A stretch of 64,000 nucleotides of DNA from positions 141,834,234-141,898,233 of the forward strand of contig CM043958.1 in the NCBI GenBank assembly GCA_014529385.2, given 5' to 3'. The stretch comes from Adiantum capillus-veneris (Eukaryota > Streptophyta > Polypodiopsida > Polypodiales > Pteridaceae). Below the pieces are notes generated by a model, which saw only the letters and a list, made by a program, of their open reading frames with translations, was not told the origin of the DNA and did no database searches. Positions 44,999-56,620 of the stretch are shown here, piece by piece (positions within the stretch are counted from its first letter, which is position 1; the number at the start of each line of letters is the position of its first letter). A program made the position numbers and the translations under genes.

Positions 44999-45137
44999 AA
45001 GTGTAGCCTGCAAAAAATCGCAAGATGCTAATATAGACAAAAAAATAAAATTCACGATGATATTGTTAGTCTAAGAGACTCTTAACGTCGTAAGAAACTA
45101 TCCCAAGAGACCTTAAACATCTAGCCGATGAGGAGCT

Positions 45138-45199
<62 letters not shown>

Positions 45200-45500
45200 C
45201 AGTCTGCAATCGTAAGATGCTAATATAGACAAAAAGGAAAAATCACAATGGTAGTGTTAGTCTAGGGCTTTTCGATTATACTGTTGAGCAGTAGCCAATT
45301 ACTTTTTTGAAGTATAATTCACGAAGATATTGTTAGTCGAAGGATTTTCGATTTTCTAGCTACCTCCAAGTGAGAGAGAGAGAGGGAGTCTGCGTGCATC
45401 TTGCGTAATTCATGATCATATTGTTAGTCCAAAGCTTTTCGATTATACTATTGCCAATTACTTTTTTGAAGTACTTCACGATGATATTGTTAGTGGCCAT
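44968..45500. repeat. GA microsatellites and a degenerate tandem repeat
   Basis: GA tracts at 44968-44996 and 45139-45197 are each followed by AAGATGCTAATATAGACAAAA (45022 and 45212). A TATTGTTAGTC...CTTTTCGATTATAC block repeats at about 45255, 45330 and 45420. The segment 45083-45140 also recurs, diverged, at 60183-60243. Confidence 0.7.
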
Positions 45501-45621
45501 GGTAGTCCTTGCTTAAAAATTACTGCGTGCATGCTTGTTCCTTGAATCAAATGTAAGAAAGCAAAGCTAACAAACTATCGTCATTTAAAAAAAAATAAAT
45601 ATTTTACTAAAAAAACTAGCC

Positions 45622-45765
45622 CCTTACACTAGAGGAAAAGCATAAGCCCCCCTTCAACACTGGAGGGGATAAAAGTGGCGGGGGAAGGGCACATTCCTTA
45701 CGGTATTATAAAAAATGTGGAGAATTGTGCCAACTCCACAACATACTTATGTATGGTTTTTTTTT
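45622..45765 (+). repeat. Inverted repeat, right arm (partner 39391-39530)
   Basis: AGCATAAGCCCCCCTTCAAC, GGAGGGGATAAAAGTGGCG and GCCAACTCCACAACATACTT match the reverse complement of 39391-39530 at roughly 85 percent by eye. Confidence 0.75.
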
Positions 45766-45821
45766 CCACAACACACCAGCATTCTGTGTACGATGTTTGC
45801 ACAAAAAACACTAGCATTTTG

Positions 45822-46700
45822 CACGTGCATGTTGCTGAATTGTACAGTTTACTTCAACAAATAATTCCATGTTGTCAATTAATGTAAAACTTCTGCATTG
45901 CCTTTTTAATTGAGAAACCATATTTCCTTTAGTGATGAAGGTTGCTCATCTATTATGCAGTACTATGATGTTGTTGATGAAAATCTAGGGATCAATTGAT
46001 TTCTAGTATATTGTTTACTATCATCAACTTATCGTTCCAAGTTTAGAGGTCGTTTTTTTTGTGTACATATCAATTTAGGGTATGAAGAAGAAGAGTGAAC
46101 TTTTTTTTTTGTGCATATCAATTTAGCGTCTTAAGAAGAAAACCGAATTTTATTTCTGTTTGTTGAGTAGATGTGAAGGACTGTATCACTCTCCAAAAGC
46201 CTGATCACTTCGACATCAATCGTCCTCTCGATTGCAAATGTCGTACTCTCCCATTCCTATATGGCACTCCAAAAGCCTGATCTCGTCGATATCAATTGTC
46301 TTATTGATTGCAAATGTCCTCATCTCCCATTTGTGTACGTCCACGTGCATGTTGATGTATTGTACGGTTTACTGCAACAAATAATTCCATGCTGTCAACT
46401 AATGCAAAACTTCTGCATTGACTTTTTTTATTGAGAAAAAACCATATTTCCTTAACACTCTGCCATTGGTTGGTGATTTAGTGAACAAGGTTGCTCATCT
46501 ATTATGCAATACTATCATGATGCTGCTGAAAATCCAGGGATCAATTGATTGCTGGTATATTTTTTAGTGTTATCAATTTATCGTTCCAAGTTCAAAGATC
46601 GTTTTCTGTACATATCAATTTAGAGTTTTTTCTTGTACATATCAATTTAAGGTATTAAGAAGAAAACTGAATTTTACTTTTGTTGTTGGGTAAACCTGAA
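45822..46700. repeat. 520-bp tandem duplication
   Basis: CACGTGCATGTTG begins similar blocks at 45822 and 46342, each continuing through CAACAAATAATTCCATG, CTTCTGCATTG, GGTTGCTCATCTATTATGCA and TATCGTTCCAAGTT. No coding was seen. Confidence 0.85.
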
Positions 46701-47060
46701 GGACTGTATGACTCTCCAAAAGACTGATCACTTCGACATCAATCGTCCTCTCGGTTGCAAATGTCGTGCTCTCCCATTCACACACTATAGTCACCATCTC
46801 ATTTGTGCTCCTCCCCATCTTAAACTATTAAATTAAGCTTAGTTCTGCTGTGGCGTAAATATAGGGACCTATATGACACTCGAAAAGCATGATCACTTCG
46901 ACATCAACTATCTTATTGATTGCAAATGTCGGCATCCCTCATTTGTGTACATCCCCGTCTTTAACTGTAAAATTTACCGCACACCAAAAGCATGATTACT
47001 TCGACACCAATCGTCCTCTCGATTGCAAATGTCGTTGTCTCCCATCCAAACACACTGAGG
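46191..47060. repeat. About 70-bp repeat unit, five dispersed-tandem copies
   Basis: (A)AAAAGCCTGATCACTTCGAC ... GATTGCAAATGTCG ... CTCCCATT recurs at about 46192, 46266, 46712, 46878 and 46983. Two flavours alternate: 'CGTCCTCTCGATTGC' and 'TGTCTTATTGATTGC'. Confidence 0.85.
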
Positions 47061-47099
47061 TGATTGCGTCCTTTTTACACACCCCCCATTTTAAACTGT

Positions 47100-47523
47100 A
47101 AAGTTGCAATTAGTTATAGAACTCCATTGTTTAACTTGGCGACTACAAAGATCCGATCCCGTTCTACAACATTGGCTATCATTTTGATCCCCCACATGTT
47201 GTTCCGCCTAACCAAGCCACTTTCTGTTAGTTCCCATTGTAGGAGTACAATTCCCATTAGTTGTTACCCTTAGCACGTCATCCAATGTGAAACAATTGCA
47301 CTTCCTATTAGTTTGTACGTGGAGGGCCCGTCCTAGGTTACGAGCATCGATCTTGCCCAAACATATTGCACTGCTTTATCAACTATTTGATGTCATTTAC
47401 AAAATTCATTTATACACACTAATTTATTCAATACAATATTGGTCATTGATGCAAGAAATGTTGCTCCCCTTTTGAGCTATGAAGTGATAAATTCTCTCGC
47501 CAATACATCATAATGTCGTTTGA
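47100..47523. other. No gene recognised; leader of the kinase-Helitron block
   Basis: AT-rich sequence without coding; it could contain the 5' end of the Helitron, which was not found. Confidence 0.35.
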
Positions 47524-47990
47524 ATGGTTGTAGGTAAAATGCTTCCCGATCAAGCAGTGCAATTGAAAAAGAGATTACGCACACAATTAGTGCGTGTAGT
47601 GGATGCCCTCACATTAGAAAAGATAACAACAACCTTGCGAGATGAGCGGCGCTTGCAGGCCTTGCTCTTTGAAGTGGTTCGCTCAATAGCCTCGAAGTTT
47701 GAGGGCGCAGATATTAGTGACGTGCAGCATCTTAGTTTGAGGGCGCATATATTAGTGACGTGCAACATCTTCTCTTTAGTATTGTTGGAGACATGCCAAA
47801 ATGCGCTATTGACCTGCAAGCTGACTTACCAGAGGACATACAAATGGAGAAATTACAACATTGGTATAACTGTTGGAAGATTGAAAAGGAAAAAATCCTC
47901 TCGTGCAAGGAATATTGACACACAGAACACCTTCAGCAAGAAATTGCGGAAGGAGACCCTTATCGATGTCTAGTCTGCACATTCAGAAAA
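47524..47990 (+). pseudogene. Helical N-terminal region of the kinase-like gene
   Basis: The frame from ATG-like codons near 47535 reads as an alpha-helical domain (LKKRLRTQLVRVVDALTLEK, then RRLQALLFEVVRSIASKF). A 38-bp tandem duplication (GTTTGAGGGCGCA at 47697 and 47735) shifts the frame; beyond it a different frame (LPEDIQMEKLQHWYNCWKI) looks like the natural continuation. The domain is not recognised. It probably belongs to the same protein as the kinase domain that follows. Confidence 0.4.
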
Positions 47991-48019
47991 CTATATTGAA
48001 CTCATTCTGCTTTGTCACC

Positions 48020-48965
48020 TTGGGCATTCCATTTGAGGCTATAAAACGAGGAAGGAAACTAGGATCTGGGTCATATGGAGACACTTATGAATGCAAGATC
48101 GAAGGGATTTCTTTCCTTCCGTCCAACAATGTGTACTGCTGTAAGGAATTCAAAGGTCAAGCAAAAACAACAATTCAAATCATTCGCAATCGAGAGCAGT
48201 GTTGACCTCAATCACCGAGGTATTGTGCGTCCTCTTGCACATACAATTCAATCACCATGGATACTTATATTTTCTTATTTCAATGGATCTTCCCTTGGCG
48301 ATTTGATGGAGTGTGTGCCTACACCTTTTGGAAGCATCAATGAAATTGTACTTGCGATGGGTGATCAAAAACACAAAAAACCAACTGAACTGGAGTTGCA
48401 GCAATGCAGGCTTATCATCAATCATGCTTCGTCTTTGATTCATGCACTAATAAAAGCTTTGGCATTTGCACATGAGAATGGAGTTATTCACAATGACCTT
48501 CACCCTCGGAACATTATGCTAGACTTCACTAGAGAGGGAATACCAAGAGTAGGCATTATAGATTGGGGTCTTGCCCTTCGACCACCGTATGAGAGAAGAC
48601 CAACAAATATTCGTAAGCCAAAAGAGCATGCCAAGAGGCCTTGGTGAGCAGTCGAACTACTGAATACCAGATCTACATGCCCTTGGAGCAAATCAACAGA
48701 TGTATATGCACTTGCATGGGTCATCAATCAGCTTGGTATTTTCTACAACGAATTTTGTGTGTATTACAAACTTGACTTGATGCAAACAAGTACTGTTATA
48801 GAGGTTGAAGCCATACAGAATATAATCAACAATGCCTACCTTCTGGAGAATCCGTCTGAAAGAAAGACGCTCGTTGATTTAGATAAAGATCTGGAACATT
48901 TGCATATGCACCCCGAACAATGCTTGCGTCCCATCTCTGAAATGTGTATTTCTTTTTTCCAATGA
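48020..48965 (+). pseudogene. Protein-kinase-like gene upstream of the Helitron Rep
   Basis: Kinase subdomains occur in order: glycine loop KLGSGSYGDTYECK (48057-48098), a Lys in CCKEFKG, then, after a frameshift near 48190, DLNHRGIVRPLAH, the catalytic loop VIHNDLHPRNIMLD (H-N-D in place of H-R-D), and IIDWGLA in place of D-F-G. After TGA at 48645 the same frame gives TDVYALAWVINQL (subdomain IX). D, N and D of the active site are present, so the ancestor could have been a Ser/Thr or atypical kinase. The frame ends 230 bp before the Rep start on the same strand. A captured host gene or a native Helitron ORF are both possible. Confidence 0.7.
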
Positions 48966-49195
48966 TCCTAGAAAATTTAGTGCAACTACCAAGCTCTTTT
49001 TATTTATTGAGCTGAAAGTTCCATTATGGTTTGCAATAGTTCTTTGAACATTAATTTGTTGCCTACTTCCATTATATTCATCCCTTCTACTTCTTTTTTT
49101 GTCGTCCAATTTCATTATATTAGTCCCTTTTAATTTGAATCGGACTAACTTGTATCTATTGTGTTCATAGTTGCATTTAAGTGTAGGTCTTCTCA

Positions 49196-52100
49196 ATGGC
49201 AATCGCTACTACGCTACGTGCTACCCGCAAAAGGCGCTGTGAATACGCCGCTTTTCAAACTATGAATAGACAAAAAGTTCTACTCTGTCCTGTTGCTTCT
49301 TCATGGTTTAATGTGCAACATATTTATGAGGCTTGGCAAGAAGAATGCAACATCACAGCTTGCAACATTTCCATTTGCGGAAGTTGTGGCATTTGCAACC
49401 TATCAAAAAAAGATACCCACAACGATGGTCTTAATACCACACGCACGAAGCTAGCAAGTGCAACCTTATTGCAAACAACTGCAATGCATAATCTCAAAGT
49501 AAATTGGACTAACTGTTCTGCTTGCCTGAAAAGTTCACGAGCAAGCAGTGTTGTCATCTTGCAACCCGACTACATACAAGCCATCCTAAACACAAATCAA
49601 CTAATTGTGCAACTCCTTAGCGTCATCGATGTTACAATCAGCGTTACAAAAACAGCAACTACGGTTCCAAAAGGCTTGCTTGATAGAAGATCGCTACTCA
49701 ACAATCCACTAATCTGCTGGTCGACAAAGAAAAACATGTCTCGGTCAACTTCGTTACTTGCAAACACGCCACTAGCAGCAGTGCTAGCATACAACATAAA
49801 TAATAATCCAATTCTCAAGAAGTACCGGTGCATCGCTGAGCAGCCGAACAAAAGAACATCTATTTGTATTCTATCAGCATCGGCTATACAGAATATCGTA
49901 AGGGACCACTCAAAGAACAATCCATTTGAACTTATGCAACAAGCAGAAGCACAATGTGAAATTAGCATATTGCAAAATTTGTTCAGCACAACAAAGAGAA
50001 CTGCATTTACTGCTAAAGATGAGTTTGGTTCCATACAAATACGTGATACCACTTATCTAAGCGAGCGGACAGTCAGTTTTCAATACAATGGACTTCCGTC
50101 TCATGAATCTGAAGTGCACGATATTACCTTAGAATTAGGGATATTCCCTTTCCTCTTTCCCACAAGAAAAGGAAACTACCAAGGAGAATTCGACTTCAGT
50201 GAATACATTAGAATGAGAATCGGAACTTCCTTCTCTGTATACACATTGTACAAGCCATATTTGCTCATGATGTACCAATTGAAACAAGCTATCATGATTG
50301 CAAACTCCACAAACAATACATTTTTACAAAGGGATATTGATAACTACAAACGAGCACACACCGCGGCATCTACACATGATGCAATGAAGCATATTATTCG
50401 ATACAATCTCCCAGCCACAATGCCAGGTACTCCACCATGGCATCGACGAAACTTGAGAGACATCATAACAATGGTGGACACATGGGGACTACCACATCTG
50501 TTCTTGACATTCACTACTGATGAGGTTTCCCAAACAAGATGGCAAGAAGTCATCACAATTGAAAAACTTGCTCAAGGCTACAACCAAGACTTCAAGTGGA
50601 ACGATTGCCCTGTAGAGTGTGCAACACTGTTTCACCTTCGCTTGCACGCTTTCCTGAATAAACACATCATCAATGGAAGCAGCATACTTGGCCATGTAGA
50701 CCATCACATGGTGCGCTACGAAGTGCAAAATCGAAGCTCACTACATGCACATGTCATACTGTGGATCTCTAACGAAGATTTGTGCCGAGTTACAAATGAG
50801 ATTGCTGCATACATACCAGAAGAATCACAAGACACCTTCACCACCGAGCTGCGAACCCTCGTTACCACAAAATAGATACACAGATGCAGAGACTCTTGCA
50901 GAGTCATGGGATCAGCTAGAGTGTGCAAATATGGATTCCCGTTTGAACCACAGTACAACACGACTTCAACTATGGATGCCTGTACTGCTAGATGGCTTTA
51001 CTACTGCTCTGGGTATGACCATCAAAATGTTCTCTCGTACCATCCCACAATCTTGCTCCTATGGAAGGCACACATGAATATTCAAAGAGTCACAAATTCA
51101 TCTATATCGCATTACCTTCTCAAATATGCAATGAAACCAGAACTCCTTGGAAAACTTAACCTCTCCACAGACGATGCAGCAAGGCTTGGACTTCACGGCT
51201 TGGACAAAGTAAAGCTTCAACTAATTGCAGCCTCTGTATTATCAAAGCCAATATCTGCGACAGAGGCAACAATCAACTGTTTGAAGATTCCAAAACAAGG
51301 AGTGAATGGGTTGAATACATTGACTCCTCTCCACCATCACTACGGCAAAGGTTGCTATCTCGTAGTCATGCATCCAATTGATTTATATTGTGCAAGGCCC
51401 CTTCATTTTGGAAAGATGACATTCTATGACTACCACAGAGGATACAAAATTCTGAAGCCACACGAACATACTCCTGTGCTGACTTTCCATGATGCTTACA
51501 ACAACAGCATCATAGAGAAACAACGCCTCGTCAGATTTACAGAGTATGATCCTGTCCATAAAACAGAGGGATTCTTCTTCGATGTCTTGTTGCAAAAACT
51601 TCCCTTTAGGAACGAGATGGAACTTCTATCACCAACCAACACACTCTCTTCTTACTTCCTGGAGTGAAAAATCCGTCGGATCATTCTTCATGATGAATAC
51701 TTGGAGATGTACATAAATGAGTACACCCAACGCAATATGCTCGTCTCTGAAAATACAGAACACACTTTAAACCTCATAAAACAAAAGTTCATCCTCAATC
51801 GTGAAGATCCACTCACTTGTACAGTGAATGACACAGTTGAATCATGAGTATCTCAAAGTTGTGCTACAATGCTGAAGCTACTGGAAGAGTTTGCTGAGAC
51901 CAACAATGCAGCTCTGACCTCTCAACAGCAAGAAATCTTCGATCGTATATCAAGCCTGAGTAATGGCCTCCATGTCGTTACAGGTGTTCTAGGATGTGGA
52001 AAAACATTCCACATAAAATTCTTCACCTCAAGCTTCATAAAAAATAATAAGACCGTTATCCTGACTGCATCAACTGGAGCAGCGGCTGCTCGCCTTAGCA

Positions 52101-53067
52101 GCCTTGCAATCACAGTCCACTATTAATTCAGGATCCCTTGTTCTAAGCAACATTTCCCACAAGCAATTCATCCCACATATGAAAGATTTGTCGCTATACA
52201 TGGTGCCAACGTCATTATCGTAGACGAGATATCAATGCTAACAAGTACAATCTTCAATATGGTCGTTCGCCAGATAGTTAACATCACCAACAGAACACTC
52301 CTTGACCCATTCAGTCAGAAGCTCATATTGCTTTTTGGGGATTTGGCGAAACTCTCCAGTCTGCCATCACCAGGAGCCATTATGCCATGTTTGCAGTATA
52401 CAAAACTCAGCTTACATCGTTGCAGCCACTACCCACTACCCACAACATGACCTTCTCAGTTCGCCATGCTGTAGACCCCACTTACGTCCAATTCTTGGAT
52501 ACGATCCGTGTCAAGCAACCAACAGAACAACAAATAGCAGAAGCGCTGTCATAGTGTGTAATTAATGAAACTGAACTCCTGCGAGTAATCGATGACGCTA
52601 CTACACTGATATGTACTCATAGGGAAGACGTATATAAGTACAACAACTTGATTCTACAAAAGTCTTTCTCGGCATCTGATATTGTTGCCATTCCACTGAA
52701 GACCAATGCTCTTGATGAACCATTGTTGCAGGAATGGCTCCAAGACAAGGCATTCCATGAGATGGACAATACTGCAATTGGGGCTAGATGTATGATTACA
52801 GAAAACATTAACTTGGTTGTGGGTGCTGCGAATGGATCCACCTGTCGTATACTTTCCTATTCAAACGACTGTACCGGTCAAATTGCTGCTATAGAAGTAA
52901 TGCTACTTTCCACCGATACCACCATGACAATACGAAGGACTAAACATGCTACAAGAGCAATCAATTGCAAATGGTTCCACAAAAGCACATTCCCTTTGTC
53001 ACTTGCGTACGCAATCACTGGACACAAATCTCAAGGAGCTACGATATCAAAGAAAGATATTCGATAA
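49196..53067 (+). pseudogene. Helitron RepHel (HUH Rep plus Pif1 helicase)
   Basis: One frame from ATG 49196 runs to about 52440 with only five stops (50873, 51665, 51845, 52124, 52448), then shifts. The Rep domain has PHLFLTFTTDEVSQTRW, the HUH motif SLHAHVILW (50738-50764; His 517 and 519) and the Tyr motif HYLLKYAM (Y at 51113 and 51125). The helicase has Walker A GVLGCGKTF (51983-52009), Walker B VIIVDEISML (52211-52240) and LAYAITGHKSQGATI near 53005. The final 'LYVMLSR' block is missing. It would nick and unwind DNA for rolling-circle transposition. The N-terminal part holds a Cys pair (CGSCGIC). Confidence 0.88.
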
Positions 53068-53400
53068 ATTCATCGACATCGCAGCTACCTCAAAACCAAA
53101 AAACAATTATTCTGCATACCCATCTTCAAATCAAATGCGCGTAGCAAATATGGCTGGCGAGGCTCCGAGTGCATTCATCAAAGGGTTCCGCACGACTCAA
53201 CTCCTCCACTCATACATCAATAAATGCAGAAATCTAAACAAAGAATATAGAAATAACGAGCTAAAGCTGGCAACAGGTACTTCGAGCTCTTCATATTCTT
53301 GTATTGAAAACACTAAAAGTTAACAAATTTGGTTGCCTCTACAACATCTATCCTTGCTTTTCTACAGGGTTACAAAAAGAGATACTGCTATCGTTGGGCA

Positions 53401-53450
53401 TTGACTTTGATGAGTCAAACAAACTAATCAACGCATGCCAAGTGGCATGC
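53401..53450 (+). repeat. Two stem-loops after RepHel, possible Helitron 3' end
   Basis: TTGACT/AGTCAA (53401-53418) and GCATGCC-AAGT-GGCATGC (53433-53450). Helitrons end with a short hairpin a few bases before CTRR; no CTRR is found within 15 bp after the second stem, so the assignment is weak. Confidence 0.35.
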
Positions 53451-53640
53451 CTCCCCTTCCTTTATTGCAAAAGTTGATCTTACATAATCAAGGTAACAAG
53501 GTCGTCTATAGCAGATGAGGGCACTGCCTTTGATTGAATATAAACATTACTAGTTAGAAACGTTATTAAACTATATGTGTGAGAAATCGTATAGATGTAA
53601 TCTATGCTGCCAATCGACAGCCAACAGCAACAAATAATAC

Positions 53641-55200
53641 AAGTTGTAGTCTAAAAAAAACACTAAACTTTGACCAGTGAAAGTCATTAAAACAGAAAAT
53701 ACTTGTAGTCGTGTATTCTAAGTAAGACAATGTAAGACCTCCACTTGAGCGCCGCGAGGGTTTCTGCTTCAGCTTAGGAGGGCGCGCATGAGCCACGGAG
53801 TGCTCCGGGCGGCTCTGCCTAGGGTTGCGGACGCTCCTGCTGCCTCAGGGGATGACGGGCATGGCGAATCCAGTGCCGTCGGGGAGGTGCCCTGCTGCGC
53901 AGGTGTTCGAAGGATGTCCGCGAGGGGGGGGGGGGACCCTGACCGATCTTGCTCCTGCTCTTCGGCATCAACCTCGCACTACCTATTTTTGGACAATGGG
54001 GCTGGCGGCTACCCCTTCTTCCTTTGGAAGGGAATGAAGTCCGCCAAGGAAATCTGCGAAGGTGCAGTTGGTGTTTGCTTGGTATGGTTGGTGGCTTGTC
54101 TGGCTCGGCGGGTTATGCATGGGTCGCAGACCTGCATCTTCCTGGTGGCATCGTTGATCCTCCCATTGAAGGTGCAAGTCTCTCCTCAAAAGCCAGGGGT
54201 GGATGTGTTGTCTTCGGCTTGGAGTTGGTGTCTTCGGCTGTTGTTTCTTGCGATGGTGATAGAGCTCTCAGGCTCCCCCCTTATGAGGAATGGTGTGCGG
54301 ATGTTGGTCTTGTGGCCCGTCTCTGATGGGTGGTGGTCTTGGAAGTCTTTCCTTGTTGATTCCTTCGACGGCTCGGTGGACATGTAGGTGAAAGTGGCAG
54401 ATTCCCCTGTTTGGTGGCATTCCCATGCTGGTTCTTCTCGGCATTAGTAAACGTCTCAGTTGATGGAGTTTGACTACTGTTCTGCGAATTTATGTGTTGT
54501 CGATCAGGTGGCTCCCATTATCAGCCGATGTATGGTTAGCTATGTAATCTGATGTTTGTCCCTTGAGGGGGTGGTGCCATGGCTCGTCATGAGCATGGCT
54601 TTGTAATTTATTTTGGCTTTAATACATTAAACACTCACAATTTGTGAGTTCCGCAAATTTTTTTAAAAATGTAATGATTTTTATGCTTCTATCCCAAAAA
54701 ACAAGAAGTAATGAACCACATAAATTGTGATATAGAAAAGCAATAAACTGTGACTGTGAAAAATAATTGAGTTAGATGTAGTGCGTATTGTTGCAAGCTT
54801 GTGATTTTGGTATGTATTAGGGTCTTATTCTCAGAAACTTTGTATTACCATGTAATTTTTAAATCATCTTCAATTAACTTTTGAGTGTAACTTATTTCCT
54901 CGAAATAAGTTGTAGTTTGAAAAAACAATAAACTTTGACCAGTGAAAGCAATCAAATTAGAGAACACTGGTAGTTGTGTATTCTAAGTAAGAATATGTAA
55001 TAAATTTTATGCTTCTATCCAAAAAAAACAAGTAGTAATGAACCACATAAATTGTGGTATAGAAAAACAATAAATAGTGACCATGAGAAATAACTGAATT
55101 ATATGTGGTGTGTATTGTTACGAGTGTGTAATTTAGGTATGTATTAGGGTCTTGTCAGAATCTTTGTATTACTGTGTTTTTGTATATCACCTTTAATTAA
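53641..55200. repeat. About 330-bp tandem repeat, two copies, interrupted
   Basis: GTTGTAGT(C/T)T..AAAAA at 53641 and 54909 starts two similar units containing AACTTTGACCAGTGAAAG, GTATTCTAAGTAAGA, ATGCTTCTATCC, AGTAATGAACCACATAAATT and GTATGTATTAGGGTCTT. The first unit is split by the insert at 53736-54667. Confidence 0.8.
53736..54667 (+). mobile_element. Retroposon-like insert with 7-bp target duplication
   Basis: GC-rich sequence in AT-rich surroundings, beginning GACCTCCACTTGAGCGCC and ending in an A/T-rich stretch (TTTTTTTAAAA), flanked by AATGTAA at 53729-53735 and 54668-54674. It splits a repeat unit whose intact copy lies at 54909-55200. The 199-codon frame at 53788-54387 has no known domain and is probably not a gene; a LINE-derived, non-autonomous retroposon is my best guess. 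Confidence 0.65.
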
Positions 55201-55594
55201 CTTTTTTCTCAAAATTAGTGCTTGTATGTTGGAATAGGAAGAGGATTTGTTTTTTTTTTCATTCAAAATAAGGAAATGAGATAATGCAACAAATCGAATC
55301 CTCCGATTAGTCTGACATCAATATAGACAAGAGACAAAAGCACAATTTCTCAACTCCTAGAATAAGCTATTAAATGAAATGAGTTTCCAAGTAGTGTCAA
55401 AACATAGACAAAGGTATGGCATACAAACTTATGACTAAAATAACATAGTCTTTTATATCTTTGCATGTGTACACATCTATGTCTGTGTGTGGCCGTGTCT
55501 GAATCTTGCACATAGTGTATTGGATAAAGTACACAATAAACATCGAAAGAAATCGAAGAGATGGTACCTTAAAGTGAATAACTGTACGCTTTAA
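55201..55594. other. No gene recognised
   Basis: AT-rich with poly-A and poly-T runs; no open frame of note. Confidence 0.4.
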
Positions 55595-55603
55595 AAAGTC
55601 TAG

Positions 55604-55880
55604 TGGTCAAAAGTCTGCCTCAAAGATAGCCACAAACTCATAATCTTTGACATAATCACAACTCATAGGAGACTTCAAATATTCTACCTTGTTACTAATC
55701 CTATTTAGGTGATGCCTAAAGATTATATTGAATATGCCTTTGTAGTGCCATTTTTGTACTTCAGCTTCAATAAGAATATGTATTCTATGATCATCTGAAT
55801 CATCTAAGACTTGGACTAGCAATCTGCCCTTTGGCCAATCCATTTGCGCAATGGCACCAACAGGTTCCTAGTAAACTTGT
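55604..55880 (-). pseudogene. CslC-like glycosyltransferase exon fragment
   Basis: On the minus strand, [22 protein letters not shown] is followed by [14 protein letters not shown] and then [20 protein letters not shown]. This closely follows the GT2 core of plant CslC (xyloglucan backbone glucan synthase) proteins. The D-D-S-D-D acidic group is kept, but the D-A-D motif reads E-A-D, and the 'GYKAGNLK' segment is lost (NKVEYLK). A possible acceptor AG lies at about 55872 and a stop follows at once after EADF. Membrane segments and the QxxRW block are absent nearby, so it is a decayed fragment, perhaps captured by a transposon. Confidence 0.75.
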
Positions 55881-55924
55881 ATATCAAAGTACAAATAAAA
55901 TGTAAACTGACAGAATGCCTTCCT

Positions 55925-56620
55925 ATTGCTCGTTGCCAGTGCTGCCCACTCCCATAAGCCTTGGGTAGTCATCCAACGGCCCATAAATTATAGCACCACC
56001 AAGTGGGCACAGCATGCCTCCAGGCTCCGTATCGCAACTTCTGGATTGAACTCTGCCTGCATTACGTACCATCTTCAACTTTATTTTAAGCTTAATTACC
56101 CCACGTAGAGCTTTCTCATATAATGTATGATTGCCAAAAGAGGAGGGCTTTAGAATCTTTTTTGGACTGAACTTTGCTGCATTACATTCCCTCTTCAACT
56201 TTATTCTTAGCTTAATTACCCCATGCAAAAATTCCTCAGATAACATACGATTGCCAAAAGAGGGCTTTAGAATCTTTTCTGGACTGAACTCTGTCTGCAT
56301 TACGTTCCCATCTTCAAATTTATTCTAAGATTAATTACCCCATGCAAAACTTCCTCAAAGATCGTACGATTGCCAAAGAAGGGCTTTAGAATCTTTTTTG
56401 GGTTGGCGGTATTTTTATGCGAATTACTGGCCAATTTTTTTGCCTCTGTTGTGAAGGCAAATTCTACCCTTCGACCGGAGGGATCATGCAATCCCTCCCC
56501 AATACCGTCTCGAGCTTATGATAGCACCCCGTTGGGGTCCATGCCAATGGTGTACACACCAACCAGTGGGCTCGACAACCAGCTGGCAATAAATGGACGC
56601 TCTTCCTAGAGCGTGGAAAC
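55925..56620 (-). other. Coding-like minus-strand frame with internal repeats, unassigned
   Basis: The minus strand keeps an open frame across several repeat units (KKILKPSSFGNHTLYEKA; GVIKLKIKLK), flanked by GAIIYGPLDDYPRLMGV (near 55990) and GVYTIGMDPNG (near 56540). I do not recognise it. Confidence 0.3.
56040..56400. repeat. 119-120-bp tandem repeat, three copies
   Basis: Units with TTCAACTTTATT.TAAGCTTAATTACCCCA and GATTGCCAAA...GGGCTTTAGAATCTTTT start near 56072, 56192 and 56311; the last is truncated before GGTTGGCGG. Confidence 0.9.

Noticed and set aside
53433-53460. Definite Helitron 3' terminus
   Set aside because: The hairpin is good but the required CTRR end within about 15 bp is missing; kept only as a weak candidate.
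53788-54387. 199-codon GC-rich frame as a gene
   Set aside because: It lies wholly inside an insert with target duplications, has no known domain, and is explained by GC-rich composition.
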